Assembly: GCA_031255695.1 (NCBI GenBank)
Contig: JAIRSA010000124.1
Coordinates: forward strand, 1-5,334
Length of the DNA stretch: 5,334 nt
DNA from: Eubacteriales Family XIII. Incertae Sedis bacterium
GTDB taxonomy: Bacteria > Bacillota > Clostridia > Peptostreptococcales > Anaerovoracaceae
Direction of reading: 5' to 3'
Shown: positions 1 to 5,100 of the stretch, one piece after another
How positions within the stretch are numbered: position 1 is the stretch's first letter
Layout: every line of letters starts with the position of its first letter
Translations under genes and position numbers: made by a program
The notes under the pieces: model-generated
Seen by the model: only the letters and a program-made list of their open reading frames with translations
Database searches by the model: none
What the model was told of the DNA's origin: nothing

Positions 1-9
1 AGATTAGCT

Positions 10-627
10 ATGGATGGACTCACAGCTACCCAGCAAAAATTGTTGGATGCCGGACGGGCTGAATTTCTTGAAAAAGGGTTCAAAAGCGCATCCCTGCGCA
101 ATATCGTCAAACAGGCGGGGTTTACGTTAGGCGCCTTCTACGGCTATTATCCCGACAAAGCATCATTGTTTGAAGCCTTGGCAGAACCGGCGGCGGGGGA
201 ACTCGTTGATATGTTCCGGCAAGCGCAGGACGCCCATTTTGACCTTTTGCCTAAAGGGGAAACGGTGAAAAGCCGGGCGCTCTCCACCAGGTATCTGTCC
301 GCTTTTCTCGATTTCATCTACAAGAATTTCGACGCATTTAAGCTGATCGTCTGCTGCGCCGACGGCACCAATTATGAGGGCTACCTGCACCGCCTGGTCG
401 AAATCGAAGTGGACAGGACGGAGCAATACTATGCCATACTGCGTGAATCGGGCAAAGCGCGGGGGGAGGTTAGCCGGGAGGTCCATCACATGCTTACCAG
501 CGCCTATTTTGACGCCGTATTTGAAACGGTGCGCCACAATATGCCGATTGAGCGTGCAAAAGAACATATTGCGCAGCTTTCCACCTTCTTCAACTGCGGC
601 TGGGATGGTTTGATCAAAATCCTGTAA
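10..627 (+). CDS. TetR/AcrR-family transcriptional regulator
   Basis: This 205-residue protein has the size and layout of a TetR-family one-component regulator: a DNA-binding N-terminal three-helix domain and a variable ligand-binding C-terminal domain that dimerises. Residues 8-24 form the first helix (LLDAGRAEFLEKG is typical). Residues 28-47 form the helix-turn-helix (SLRNIVKQAGFTLGAFYGYY), followed by the usual PDKASLFEAL. The rest is helical with no family-specific match I can name; C115, C116 and C196 could take part in ligand or thiol sensing, but that is speculation. The ATG at 10 fits the usual family start, but only nine bases precede it, no ribosome binding site is visible, and the frame is open to the window edge, so a slightly earlier start is possible. 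The TAA stop (625-627) lies inside the first unit of the repeat array that follows. The ATC-hydrolase-like gene downstream on the same strand is the natural candidate target. Family call is firm; the ligand is unknown. Confidence 0.93.
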   Translation: MDGLTATQQKLLDAGRAEFLEKGFKSASLRNIVKQAGFTLGAFYGYYPDKASLFEALAEPAAGELVDMFRQAQDAHFDLLPKGETVKSRALSTRYLSAFLDFIYKNFDAFKLIVCCADGTNYEGYLHRLVEIEVDRTEQYYAILRESGKARGEVSREVHHMLTSAYFDAVFETVRHNMPIERAKEHIAQLSTFFNCGWDGLIKIL

Positions 628-797
628 CATAGTTAGTGCGCCAATAGTCCGCGCATTGTAACATAGCCAGTGCGCCCAATAGTTCGCACATTGTAACATA
701 GCCAGTGCGCCCAATAGTCCGCGCATTGTAACATAGCAAGCGCGCTCAATCGCCCGGGCGCGGTAACATAGAAAGCGTGCCCAATCGCCCGCACACT
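624..797. repeat. Five tandem 35-bp repeats with internal dyad
   Basis: Five head-to-tail units begin at 624, 658, 693, 728 and 763; the first is 34 bp and the others 35 bp. Each starts GTAACATAG, has CAAT near the middle, and ends in a short arm that pairs with a 5' arm of the same unit (units 1 and 3: AGTGCGC with GCGCATT, seven pairs including one G-T). Units 1-3 are nearly identical, while 4 and 5 have diverged. Changes in the arms of units 4 and 5 are partly compensatory, so the hairpin is kept. The array overlaps the TetR stop codon and fills most of the gap before the ATC-hydrolase gene. No coding potential is apparent: reading frames through it merely repeat the same peptide. Confidence 0.9.
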
Positions 798-807
798 GGC
801 TTTTGGA

Positions 808-823
808 GTTAGCTTAATCTAAC
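808..823. promoter_or_regulatory. Dyad GTTAG-N6-CTAAC, possible operator
   Basis: A perfect 5-bp inverted repeat with a 6-bp spacer lies 28 bp before the ATC-hydrolase start and just ahead of its ribosome binding site. The reverse complement contains AGATTAAGCTA, which matches the first bases of the window (AGATTAGCTA, 1-10) apart from one inserted A. A site shared between the regulator's own start and the next gene would suit a TetR operator, but the arms are short and this is inference. Confidence 0.3.
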
Positions 824-851
824 CCGCAGAAAGGAAAGGGGGTTTTGGCAT

Positions 852-1433
852 ATGGATAAGGCATTGCGCAAGGGGGGCCTGAAAACAGTATACGCGGCCC
901 TCCCGAAGGATATCAGGCAACAGGTGGCGCAGCGTTATGAAGCGCTCATCCGTGAAAATCCGCAGACGGATAAATCCCTGATCCGGCATGTGCATGGCGC
1001 CATCCTTCCCGCCATAGCCATTCGTGAGGTTTTGCCCGAAAACGGCTATGACAAAGATGAGTGCATTCGCCTTATCCGCGCTTCGGCGCTGGACAACGCA
1101 AGGCCCATGCAGAAAGTATTCTCCGCCGCAGGCCGCCTGCCGTTTTTCTTCGCCTTTTTTAGGGTGATGTGCAAAAATGCCATGCCCCTCATGTTTAGCG
1201 ATGGCGGCTGGGCATTCCAGTGGAAAACCAACAGCAAAACGGCAATCGAATGGGATTGCACCCAGTGCATCTACCACGATTTATTCGTGCAGTATGGGGT
1301 TCCCGAACTGACGCCTATTTTCTGCGAATGCGATGACGTTATTTACGGCAATATCCCCACAGCCCGGTGGGGACGCTCCAAAACGATTGGCAGGGGCGCG
1401 GATGTCTGCGATTTCCGATTTTATAAAATATAG
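852..1433 (+). CDS. L-2-amino-thiazoline-4-carboxylic acid (ATC) hydrolase family protein
   Basis: The 193-residue product matches what I know of the ATC hydrolase family, named after the Pseudomonas enzyme that opens the ring of L-2-amino-thiazoline-4-carboxylate to N-carbamoyl-L-cysteine on the way to L-cysteine. Most family members in anaerobes are uncharacterised, so the substrate here is open. Visible family marks lie in the C-terminal half: CTQC at 136-139, ELTPIFCECDD at 152-162 and the closing block RSKTIGRGADVCDFRF at 175-190. The conserved Cys158, Cys160, Asp161, Cys186 and Asp187 are candidate active-site or structural residues. The N-terminal half is helical. Residues 97-105 (LPFFFAFFR) are a short hydrophobic patch, too short for a membrane span, and there is no signal peptide, so it is probably cytoplasmic. 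The start at 852 is supported by AAGGAAAGGGGG at 831-842. The TetR gene upstream, 224 bp away across a repeat array, is its likely regulator. Confidence 0.85.
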   Translation: MDKALRKGGLKTVYAALPKDIRQQVAQRYEALIRENPQTDKSLIRHVHGAILPAIAIREVLPENGYDKDECIRLIRASALDNARPMQKVFSAAGRLPFFFAFFRVMCKNAMPLMFSDGGWAFQWKTNSKTAIEWDCTQCIYHDLFVQYGVPELTPIFCECDDVIYGNIPTARWGRSKTIGRGADVCDFRFYKI

Positions 1434-1442
1434 GGGCTCAAA

Positions 1443-1513
1443 TGCCTGCCTCTGCCCGCCGCTGCCCGCCTCAGCCCGTCTCAGCGCCAGCCTCAGCCCG
1501 CCTCAGCGCCCGC
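1443..1513. repeat. C-rich low-complexity direct repeats
   Basis: This stretch is built from variants of CTGCCCGCC and CTCAGCCCGCC. The clearest direct repeat is a 20-nt unit at 1469-1488 and 1491-1510 (period 22, one T/C difference). The + strand is very pyrimidine-rich. It begins about 10 bp after the ATC-hydrolase stop. Short frames across it encode only Pro/Ala/Ser-rich repeats and are not taken as genes. No T-tract follows, so it is not an evident terminator. The remainder of this gap (1514-1639) holds only a weak promoter candidate and a 5-bp dyad CATGG-N5-CCATG at 1584-1598. Confidence 0.75.
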
Positions 1514-1544
1514 TTCTGGCAATTGGCATTATACATCGTTTTCC

Positions 1545-1578
1545 TTGACAAAGGCGCAATATCGGTGCATGCTTATAC
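1545..1578 (+). promoter_or_regulatory. Weak promoter candidate for maf
   Basis: A perfect -35 hexamer TTGACA (1545-1550) is followed by TGCTTATAC (1570-1578), which resembles an extended -10 (TG, one base, TTATAC). The 22-bp spacing is too long for normal joint use, so either the extended -10 acts alone or this is chance. It lies about 60 bp before maf. Confidence 0.28.
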
Positions 1579-1639
1579 GGTGTCATGGAATTGCCATGTG
1601 CTGAACATATGGGTTTTGAAAAAGTACAGGAGGTTGTAG

Positions 1640-2233
1640 ATGCGCGTAATTTTGGCTTCGGCTTCACCGAGGCGCAAGGAGATACTGGAGCGGCACGGAT
1701 TGAGCCCGGCCGTTATTCCGGCGGATGTTGATGAAAGCCTGCCGGGCGAGGTGGCGGCCTGCGGGCCTGAGGCTATTGTGAAGTACCTGGCGCGCATTAA
1801 GGCTGAGGCCGTTTTCGGCCGCCTACAGAAGGAGAGCGCGGGCGAATATGAACCCTTTCTGCTGATAGCGGCGGATACCATAGTGTACAGGGACAGGGTG
1901 TTCGGCAAGCCGGGTGACGGGGACGAGGCCTTCGCCATTTTGAGCGCCCTGCGCGGCGGCGCCCATTTCGTCTTTACGGGCGTGGCGCTCATCCGCTCGG
2001 ATACAGGCGGCCGGCTTGACTTTTGCGAGAGGGCCAAGGTGACATTCAAGGACTATCCCGACGAAGAAATATGGCGTTTCATTCACGAGGAAAAGCCTTT
2101 CGATAAGGCGGGCTCCTATGCCATACAGTCGAGCTGGTCGCGTAACGTTTCCTCTATAGAAGGGGATATTGAAAATGTGATTGGGCTACCCTGGGCGCGG
2201 CTGGAGAAAGAGCTTATACTGTTCTCCGATTAG
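1640..2233 (+). CDS. maf: Maf family nucleoside triphosphate pyrophosphatase
   Basis: This 197-residue protein is a full-length Maf/HAM1-superfamily enzyme, which hydrolyses nucleoside triphosphates to the monophosphate plus pyrophosphate. Maf proteins act as cytoplasmic house-cleaning enzymes on dTTP, UTP and modified nucleotides and are linked to septum inhibition in Bacillus. All family blocks are present in order: LASASPRRKEIL (5-16), the catalytic Asp79 in AADTIV, GKPGD (89-93), HFVFTGVAL (109-117), DKAGSYAIQ (155-163) and GDIENVIGLP (175-184). Arg12, Lys90 and Gln163 sit where the dTTP/UTP-specific (YhdE-like) subgroup has its discriminating residues, so that specificity is more likely than the YceF type; this is from family knowledge, not a tree. 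The start at 1640 follows a perfect AGGAGG (1628-1633) at 6-nt spacing. It stands alone between gaps of about 200 and 350 bp, so it is probably transcribed separately. Its last codons (2216-2232) recur inverted after groEL. Confidence 0.95.
   Translation: MRVILASASPRRKEILERHGLSPAVIPADVDESLPGEVAACGPEAIVKYLARIKAEAVFGRLQKESAGEYEPFLLIAADTIVYRDRVFGKPGDGDEAFAILSALRGGAHFVFTGVALIRSDTGGRLDFCERAKVTFKDYPDEEIWRFIHEEKPFDKAGSYAIQSSWSRNVSSIEGDIENVIGLPWARLEKELILFSD
2216..2232 (+). repeat. 17-nt segment repeated in inverted orientation at 4660-4676
   Basis: ATACTGTTCTCCGATTA at the 3' end of maf, reaching into its stop codon, is exactly the reverse complement of 4660-4676, downstream of groEL. The two copies bracket the groES-groEL operon in inverted orientation. 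Confidence 0.8.
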
Positions 2234-2353
2234 AACGCTGATAAGATCTGCGCGATGATTTGCCGTCCCGCCAGGCTCGGCGCACCCGCGCAAGGTGTGG
2301 GGCACCGTCGTGATCATACCCCCTTGGGGCTTGGCGCTGCCAATTTAGGGCGG

Positions 2354-2410
2354 AAAAAGAAAAATTTTTTTCATAAAAACTATTGACAATTCGGGCAAAT
2401 GGTTTAAAAT
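2354..2410 (+). promoter_or_regulatory. groESL promoter (sigma-A type) with A/T-rich upstream element
   Basis: A consensus -35 TTGACA (2383-2388) is followed after 16 bp by TAAAAT (2405-2410) as -10. Just upstream, 2354-2380 is a run of A and T tracts, of the kind that forms an UP element. Transcription would start around 2416-2418, inside the CIRCE operator, which is the usual arrangement for HrcA repression. The stretch 2234-2353 between maf and this promoter shows nothing convincing: only small dyads such as TTGGC-GCT-GCCAA at 2331-2343, without a proper T-tract. Confidence 0.85.
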
Positions 2411-2414
2411 TATA

Positions 2415-2441
2415 TTAGCACTCACCGCTAATGAGTGCTAA
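2415..2441. promoter_or_regulatory. CIRCE operator (HrcA binding site)
   Basis: TTAGCACTC (2415-2423), a 9-bp spacer and GAGTGCTAA (2433-2441) reproduce the consensus CIRCE inverted repeat with no mismatch. CIRCE is the binding site of the heat-shock repressor HrcA, whose activity depends on GroEL, giving feedback control of the chaperonin operon. It overlaps the predicted transcription start. hrcA itself is not in this window. Confidence 0.97.
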
Positions 2442-2583
2442 CAGAATGGCGCGGGCCGGGGCTGCGCCGCGAGGGGGCCAAGGGTCTTCATTGAAATGAG
2501 CGGAATAGCGCGCCCCGCATAAAAACAACAACAAGCATAGCGCTTTATTATTAGTCGTTTGCATTACAGAAGGGAGATAAGAA
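2442..2583 (+). other. Long structured 5' leader of groES
   Basis: About 140 nt separate CIRCE from the groES start. The first half is G/C-rich and can fold: GGCGC (2448-2452) can pair with GCGCC (2464-2468), or alternatively GGGGC-T-GCGC (2458-2467) can pair with GCGCGCCCC (2508-2516). The second half is A-rich and open, ending in the ribosome binding site AAGGGAG (2570-2576). No coding frame or known riboswitch was recognised. Confidence 0.45.
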
Positions 2584-2862
2584 ATGAGTTTCGCAATCCA
2601 ACCATTAGGCGACAGGGTCGTGATCAAGAGGCTTGAAGCTGAAGAAAAGACGAAGAGCGGCATCGTCCTGCCAGGGCAGGCGAAGGAGCAGCCGCAGATG
2701 GCAGAGGTCATAGCAGCGGGCCCCGGCACCGAGGAGGTCAAGATCGAAGTCAAGGCAAAGGATGTTGTGATTTTCTCTAAATACGCGGGGACGGAGATCA
2801 AGTACGAGGGCGAGGAATATACGATCCTCTCGCAGAAGGACATCCTTGCTATAGTGAAATAG
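2584..2862 (+). CDS. groES: Co-chaperonin GroES (Hsp10)
   Basis: The 92-residue protein is a full-length GroES, the heptameric lid that closes the GroEL chamber during ATP-driven protein folding in the cytoplasm. The N-terminal cpn10 signature is present (IQPLGDRVVIK, 5-15). The mobile loop follows (about 17-32, EAEEKTKSGIVLPG) with the hydrophobic tripeptide Ile27-Val28-Leu29 that docks onto the GroEL apical domain. AGPGTE (45-50) forms the roof hairpin, and the chain ends in the usual DILAIVK. The ATG at 2584 is set by AAGGGAG (2570-2576) at 7-nt spacing. It is the first gene of the groESL operon, under the 2383-2410 promoter and the CIRCE operator, and lies 100 bp before groEL. Nothing is unusual in the protein. 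Confidence 0.98.
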   Translation: MSFAIQPLGDRVVIKRLEAEEKTKSGIVLPGQAKEQPQMAEVIAAGPGTEEVKIEVKAKDVVIFSKYAGTEIKYEGEEYTILSQKDILAIVK

Positions 2863-2882
2863 GCATTGTCATATGTATTTTG

Positions 2883-2899
2883 GCCGCCATCGGGGCGGC
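2883..2899 (+). other. Stem-loop in the groES-groEL gap
   Basis: GCCGCC (2883-2888) and GGCGGC (2894-2899) form a 6-bp G/C stem with a 5-nt loop, followed by further GGGCGGC copies that could compete for the same arm. There is no T-tract, so it should not end transcription; an RNA processing or stability role between the two cistrons is possible. Confidence 0.4.
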
Positions 2900-2962
2900 G
2901 TCCACGTCCGGGCGGCTAAGGGGCCGGGCCGGGCGGCAACAGATTAAGGAGGGTTTATAGAA

Positions 2963-4588
2963 ATGGCGAAAGACATAAATTTCAGCGAAGATGTCAGAAG
3001 GAAACTGCAGTCGGGCGTTGACCAGCTTGCAGATACCGTGAAAATCACGATGGGGCCGAAAGGCAGAAATGTATTGCTTGAGAAAAAATACGGATACCCG
3101 GCGATAACAAATGACGGCGTTACCATTGCCAAGGAGATTGAGGTCGACGATCCGTTTGAGAATATGGGCGCGCAGCTCGTGAAGGAAGTCGCGACGAAGA
3201 CGAACGACGTGGCGGGCGACGGGACGACGACGGCTACATTGCTGGCGCAGATCATAGTCAAGGAAGGCTTCAAGAATGTGGCTGCCGGCGCGAACCCGAT
3301 GATACTGAAGCGCGGCATACAGGGCGCTGTCGATATCGCTGTCGGGGAGATCAAGGCGCTCTCGCAGAAAGTCGAGACCAAGGAGAAGATCGCGCAGGTC
3401 GCGTCCGTATCGGCGAGCGATTCCAGCATAGGCGATCTCATTTCCGAGGCCATGGACAAGGTGGGCTCAGAAGGCGTCATCACTGTCGAAGAGTCCAAGA
3501 CCATGGAGACCACCCTTGAGGTCGTGGAGGGCATGCAGTTCGATCGCGGCTACCTGTCGTCGTACATGGTGACGGATACCGAGAAAATGGAAGCGGTGAT
3601 GGGCAACCCGTACATCCTGCTTACCGACAAGAAGATATCGAATATCCAGGACATACTGCCGATCCTTGAGCAGATCGTGCAGCAGGGCAGGAAGCTTCTT
3701 ATCGTGGCGGAAGAGGTGGAGGGCGAGGCCCTTGCGACATTGGTCGTGAACAAGCTCAAGGGCACCTTCGACTGCGTGGCCGTCAAGGCCCCTGGCTTCG
3801 GCGACAGGCGCAAGGCCATGATGGAGGACATCGCGATCCTTACAGGCGGCACGGTGATCTCAGAAGAGGTCGGCTACGACATCAAGGAGGCCACGCTGGA
3901 TATGCTGGGCACCGCGAACCTTGTGAAGGTCAACAAGGAGAACACCGTCATAGTGGACGGCGCCGGCGACAAGGCGGCGATCAATGGCCGCATCAGCCAG
4001 ATCAAGGCGCAGATCGAGGAGACGACATCCGACTTCGACAAGGAGAAGCTTCAGGAGAGGCTGGCCAAGCTTTCGGGCGGCGTTGCCGTGATCAAGGTCG
4101 GCGCGGCTACTGAGACTGAGCTGAAGGAGAAGAAGCTGCGCATAGAGGACGCGCTCAATGCGACGAGGGCAGCGGTAGAAGAGGGCATAGTGTCGGGCGG
4201 CGGCGTCGCTTTCGTGAACGCCATCCCCGCAGTCACCAAATATATCGAGACGCTTTCGGGCGACGAGAAGACCGGGGCCATGATCATCATGAGGGCTCTG
4301 GAGGAGCCGGTGCGCCAGATCGCTGAGAACGCTGGCTACGAGGGTTCCGTGGTCGTAGCGCGCGTCAAGGACAGCAAGACGGGCGTCGGCTTCAATGCCA
4401 TGACGGAGGAATACACGGAAATGATCGGCGCGGGCATCGTTGACCCGGCCAAGGTGACCAGGTCGGCGCTGCAGAACGCCGCATCGGCTTCGGCCATGCT
4501 TCTGACAACAGAGGCCGGGGTTGTAGAGGTCAAGAAGGACGAGCCACCCATGCCGATGGGCGGCGGCGGAATGGGCGGCATGATGTAA
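2963..4588 (+). CDS. groEL: Chaperonin GroEL (Hsp60)
   Basis: This 541-residue protein is a complete GroEL, the tetradecameric ATP-driven folding chamber that works with GroES. Nucleotide-binding features are intact: GPKGRNVLLEK (31-41), Asp51 in TNDGVT, GDGTTTATLLA (85-95) and the catalytic Asp396 in IEDALNATRAAVEEG. The cpn60 signature AAVEEGIVSGGG is at 403-414. In the apical domain, Tyr197, Tyr201, Leu232, Leu235, Val261 and Val262 correspond to the Escherichia coli residues that hold substrate and the GroES loop; Met202 replaces the E. coli Phe204. The C-terminus is the typical flexible Gly-Met tail (GGGGMGGMM). The start at 2963 follows AAGGAGGG (2946-2953) at 9-nt spacing. It is the second gene of the CIRCE-controlled operon. 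No frameshift or missing key residue was found. Codons are strongly biased to C/G endings, as expected for a highly expressed gene; long frames on the opposite strand are shadows of this bias. Confidence 0.99.
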   Translation: MAKDINFSEDVRRKLQSGVDQLADTVKITMGPKGRNVLLEKKYGYPAITNDGVTIAKEIEVDDPFENMGAQLVKEVATKTNDVAGDGTTTATLLAQIIVKEGFKNVAAGANPMILKRGIQGAVDIAVGEIKALSQKVETKEKIAQVASVSASDSSIGDLISEAMDKVGSEGVITVEESKTMETTLEVVEGMQFDRGYLSSYMVTDTEKMEAVMGNPYILLTDKKISNIQDILPILEQIVQQGRKLLIVAEEVEGEALATLVVNKLKGTFDCVAVKAPGFGDRRKAMMEDIAILTGGTVISEEVGYDIKEATLDMLGTANLVKVNKENTVIVDGAGDKAAINGRISQIKAQIEETTSDFDKEKLQERLAKLSGGVAVIKVGAATETELKEKKLRIEDALNATRAAVEEGIVSGGGVAFVNAIPAVTKYIETLSGDEKTGAMIIMRALEEPVRQIAENAGYEGSVVVARVKDSKTGVGFNAMTEEYTEMIGAGIVDPAKVTRSALQNAASASAMLLTTEAGVVEVKKDEPPMPMGGGGMGGMM

Positions 4589-4659
4589 CAGGCCCCCACT
4601 TGGCAGGCCCCCGCCCGGCAGGGCAGGCGCCCGAATCGGCCGCAAAGATGTCACGTTTT

Positions 4660-4688
4660 TAATCGGAGAACAGTATTATAGATAATAC
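4660..4688. repeat. 17-nt inverted copy of the maf 3' end overlapping a perfect dyad
   Basis: Positions 4660-4676 are the exact reverse complement of 2216-2232. Overlapping it, GTATTAT (4673-4679) and ATAATAC (4682-4688) form a perfect 7-bp inverted repeat with a 2-bp centre. The minus strand contains TATAAT here (4675-4680) but no good -35, so a promoter is not claimed. The rest of 4589-4659 is G/C-rich with two direct copies of CAGGCCCCC (4589-4597 and 4604-4612) and shows no gene. Confidence 0.65.
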
Positions 4689-4713
4689 ACAGACCATTTT
4701 CTACAGACGTTGT

Positions 4714-4757
4714 GAAACTGCCGGAGGGGTGGCGCATGCCGCCTTTCCGGCAGTTTT
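4714..4757 (+). terminator. Probable Rho-independent terminator of groESL
   Basis: A long, almost unbroken hairpin: 4715-4733 pairs with 4738-4756 over 19 bp (three G-U pairs) around a GCAT loop. The outer arms are AAACTGCCGGA and TCCGGCAGTTT. The 3' arm runs into TTTTCGTT, a short T-rich tail. It lies about 125 bp after the groEL stop, and no better candidate precedes it. The T-tract is weak, so efficiency is uncertain. Confidence 0.65.
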
Positions 4758-4771
4758 CGTTGCAGCCGGCA

Positions 4772-4880
4772 GGCAGGCGTGCGGGCGCGTGGGGCGTGCG
4801 GGCGCGTGGGGCGCGTGGGGCGCGTGGGGCGTGCAGGCGCGTGGGGCGTGCAGGCGCGTGGGGCGTGCAGGCACGTGGCG
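4772..4880. repeat. G-rich 17-bp and 9-bp minisatellite
   Basis: Units of 17 bp of the type GTGCGGGCGCGTGGGGC start at 4779 and 4796. A 9-bp unit GCGCGTGGG is then repeated three times (4802-4828). GTGCAG versions of the 17-bp unit follow at 4831, 4848 and 4865, the last degraded. Frames through the array on either strand give only Arg/Gly/Ala or Pro/Arg/Thr repeats, so no gene is called. G-runs of 3-4 at 5-nt intervals (4783-4829) form a quadruplex motif. Confidence 0.88.
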
Positions 4881-4949
4881 GCGGTGAGCCCGAGCTGGCG
4901 CATGCGATGGCTTCATCGGTGTTCCATCAGGCGGGGCGTCATCGCGGCT

Positions 4950-5059
4950 CCATCAGGTCAGTTGGCAAAGTAAGCCGCAGCTCTCCAGCACCATCAGGTC
5001 AGTTGGCAAAGTAAGCCGCGGCCCCCGGCTCCATCAGGTCAGTTGGCAAAGTAAGCCGC
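4950..5059. repeat. Three 29-nt direct repeats, period 40-41 bp
   Basis: Identical 29-nt units lie at 4950-4978, 4991-5019 and 5031-5059. Each begins CCATCAGGTCAGTTGG and ends GTAAGCCGC. The intervals are 12 and 11 nt and differ in sequence but are C-rich with shared bits (CTCTCCAGCA, CCCCCGGCT). A short partial unit (CCATCAGG) precedes the array at 4924, and a partial CCATCA lies after it at 5072. The first unit is flanked by GCGGCT and AGCCGC, a 6-bp inverted pair. Unit phase shifts between copies, so it is not a coding repeat. Confidence 0.88.
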
Positions 5060-5100
5060 AGATCCCCAGCCCCATCACCATCCCCGCAATAATTTGGATT

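Noticed and set aside
163..726. 187-codon minus-strand frame over the TetR gene and repeats
   Set aside because: Its N-terminus is the 35-bp repeat translated (recurring ALAMLQ/NARTIGAL-type words) and the rest is antisense to the well-supported TetR gene.
1333..1639. Two short + strand frames (71 and 65 codons) over the ATC-hydrolase end and C-rich repeat
   Set aside because: Low-complexity Pro/Ala/Ser peptides without ribosome binding sites, one of them overlapping the real gene.
2320..2343. Possible maf terminator (CCCCTTGGGG and TTGGC-GCT-GCCAA)
   Set aside because: Stems are 4-5 bp and followed only by TTTAGGG; too weak to call.
3860..4654. 264-codon open frame on the minus strand across groEL
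   Set aside because: It is the antisense shadow of groEL, created by its strong codon bias; it has no ribosome binding site and a composition (His/Arg/Leu/Ala-rich) typical of such shadows.
4675..4703. Minus-strand promoter with TATAAT after groEL, which could drive an antisense RNA
   Set aside because: No recognisable -35 at 16-18 bp, and the hexamer is explained by the small A/T dyad.
4676..4916. Minus-strand frames rich in His-Ala-Pro-Arg-Thr
   Set aside because: Pure translation of the 17/9-bp repeat; no start signal and no globular sequence.
4712..5014. Open frame on the + strand over the minisatellite
   Set aside because: It starts inside the terminator hairpin, has no ribosome binding site, and encodes only Arg/Gly/Ala repeats that shift frame in the next repeat array.
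4950..5059. CRISPR-like look of 29-nt repeats
   Set aside because: Only three units, with intervals of 11-12 nt that are far too short for spacers, and no cas gene in view.
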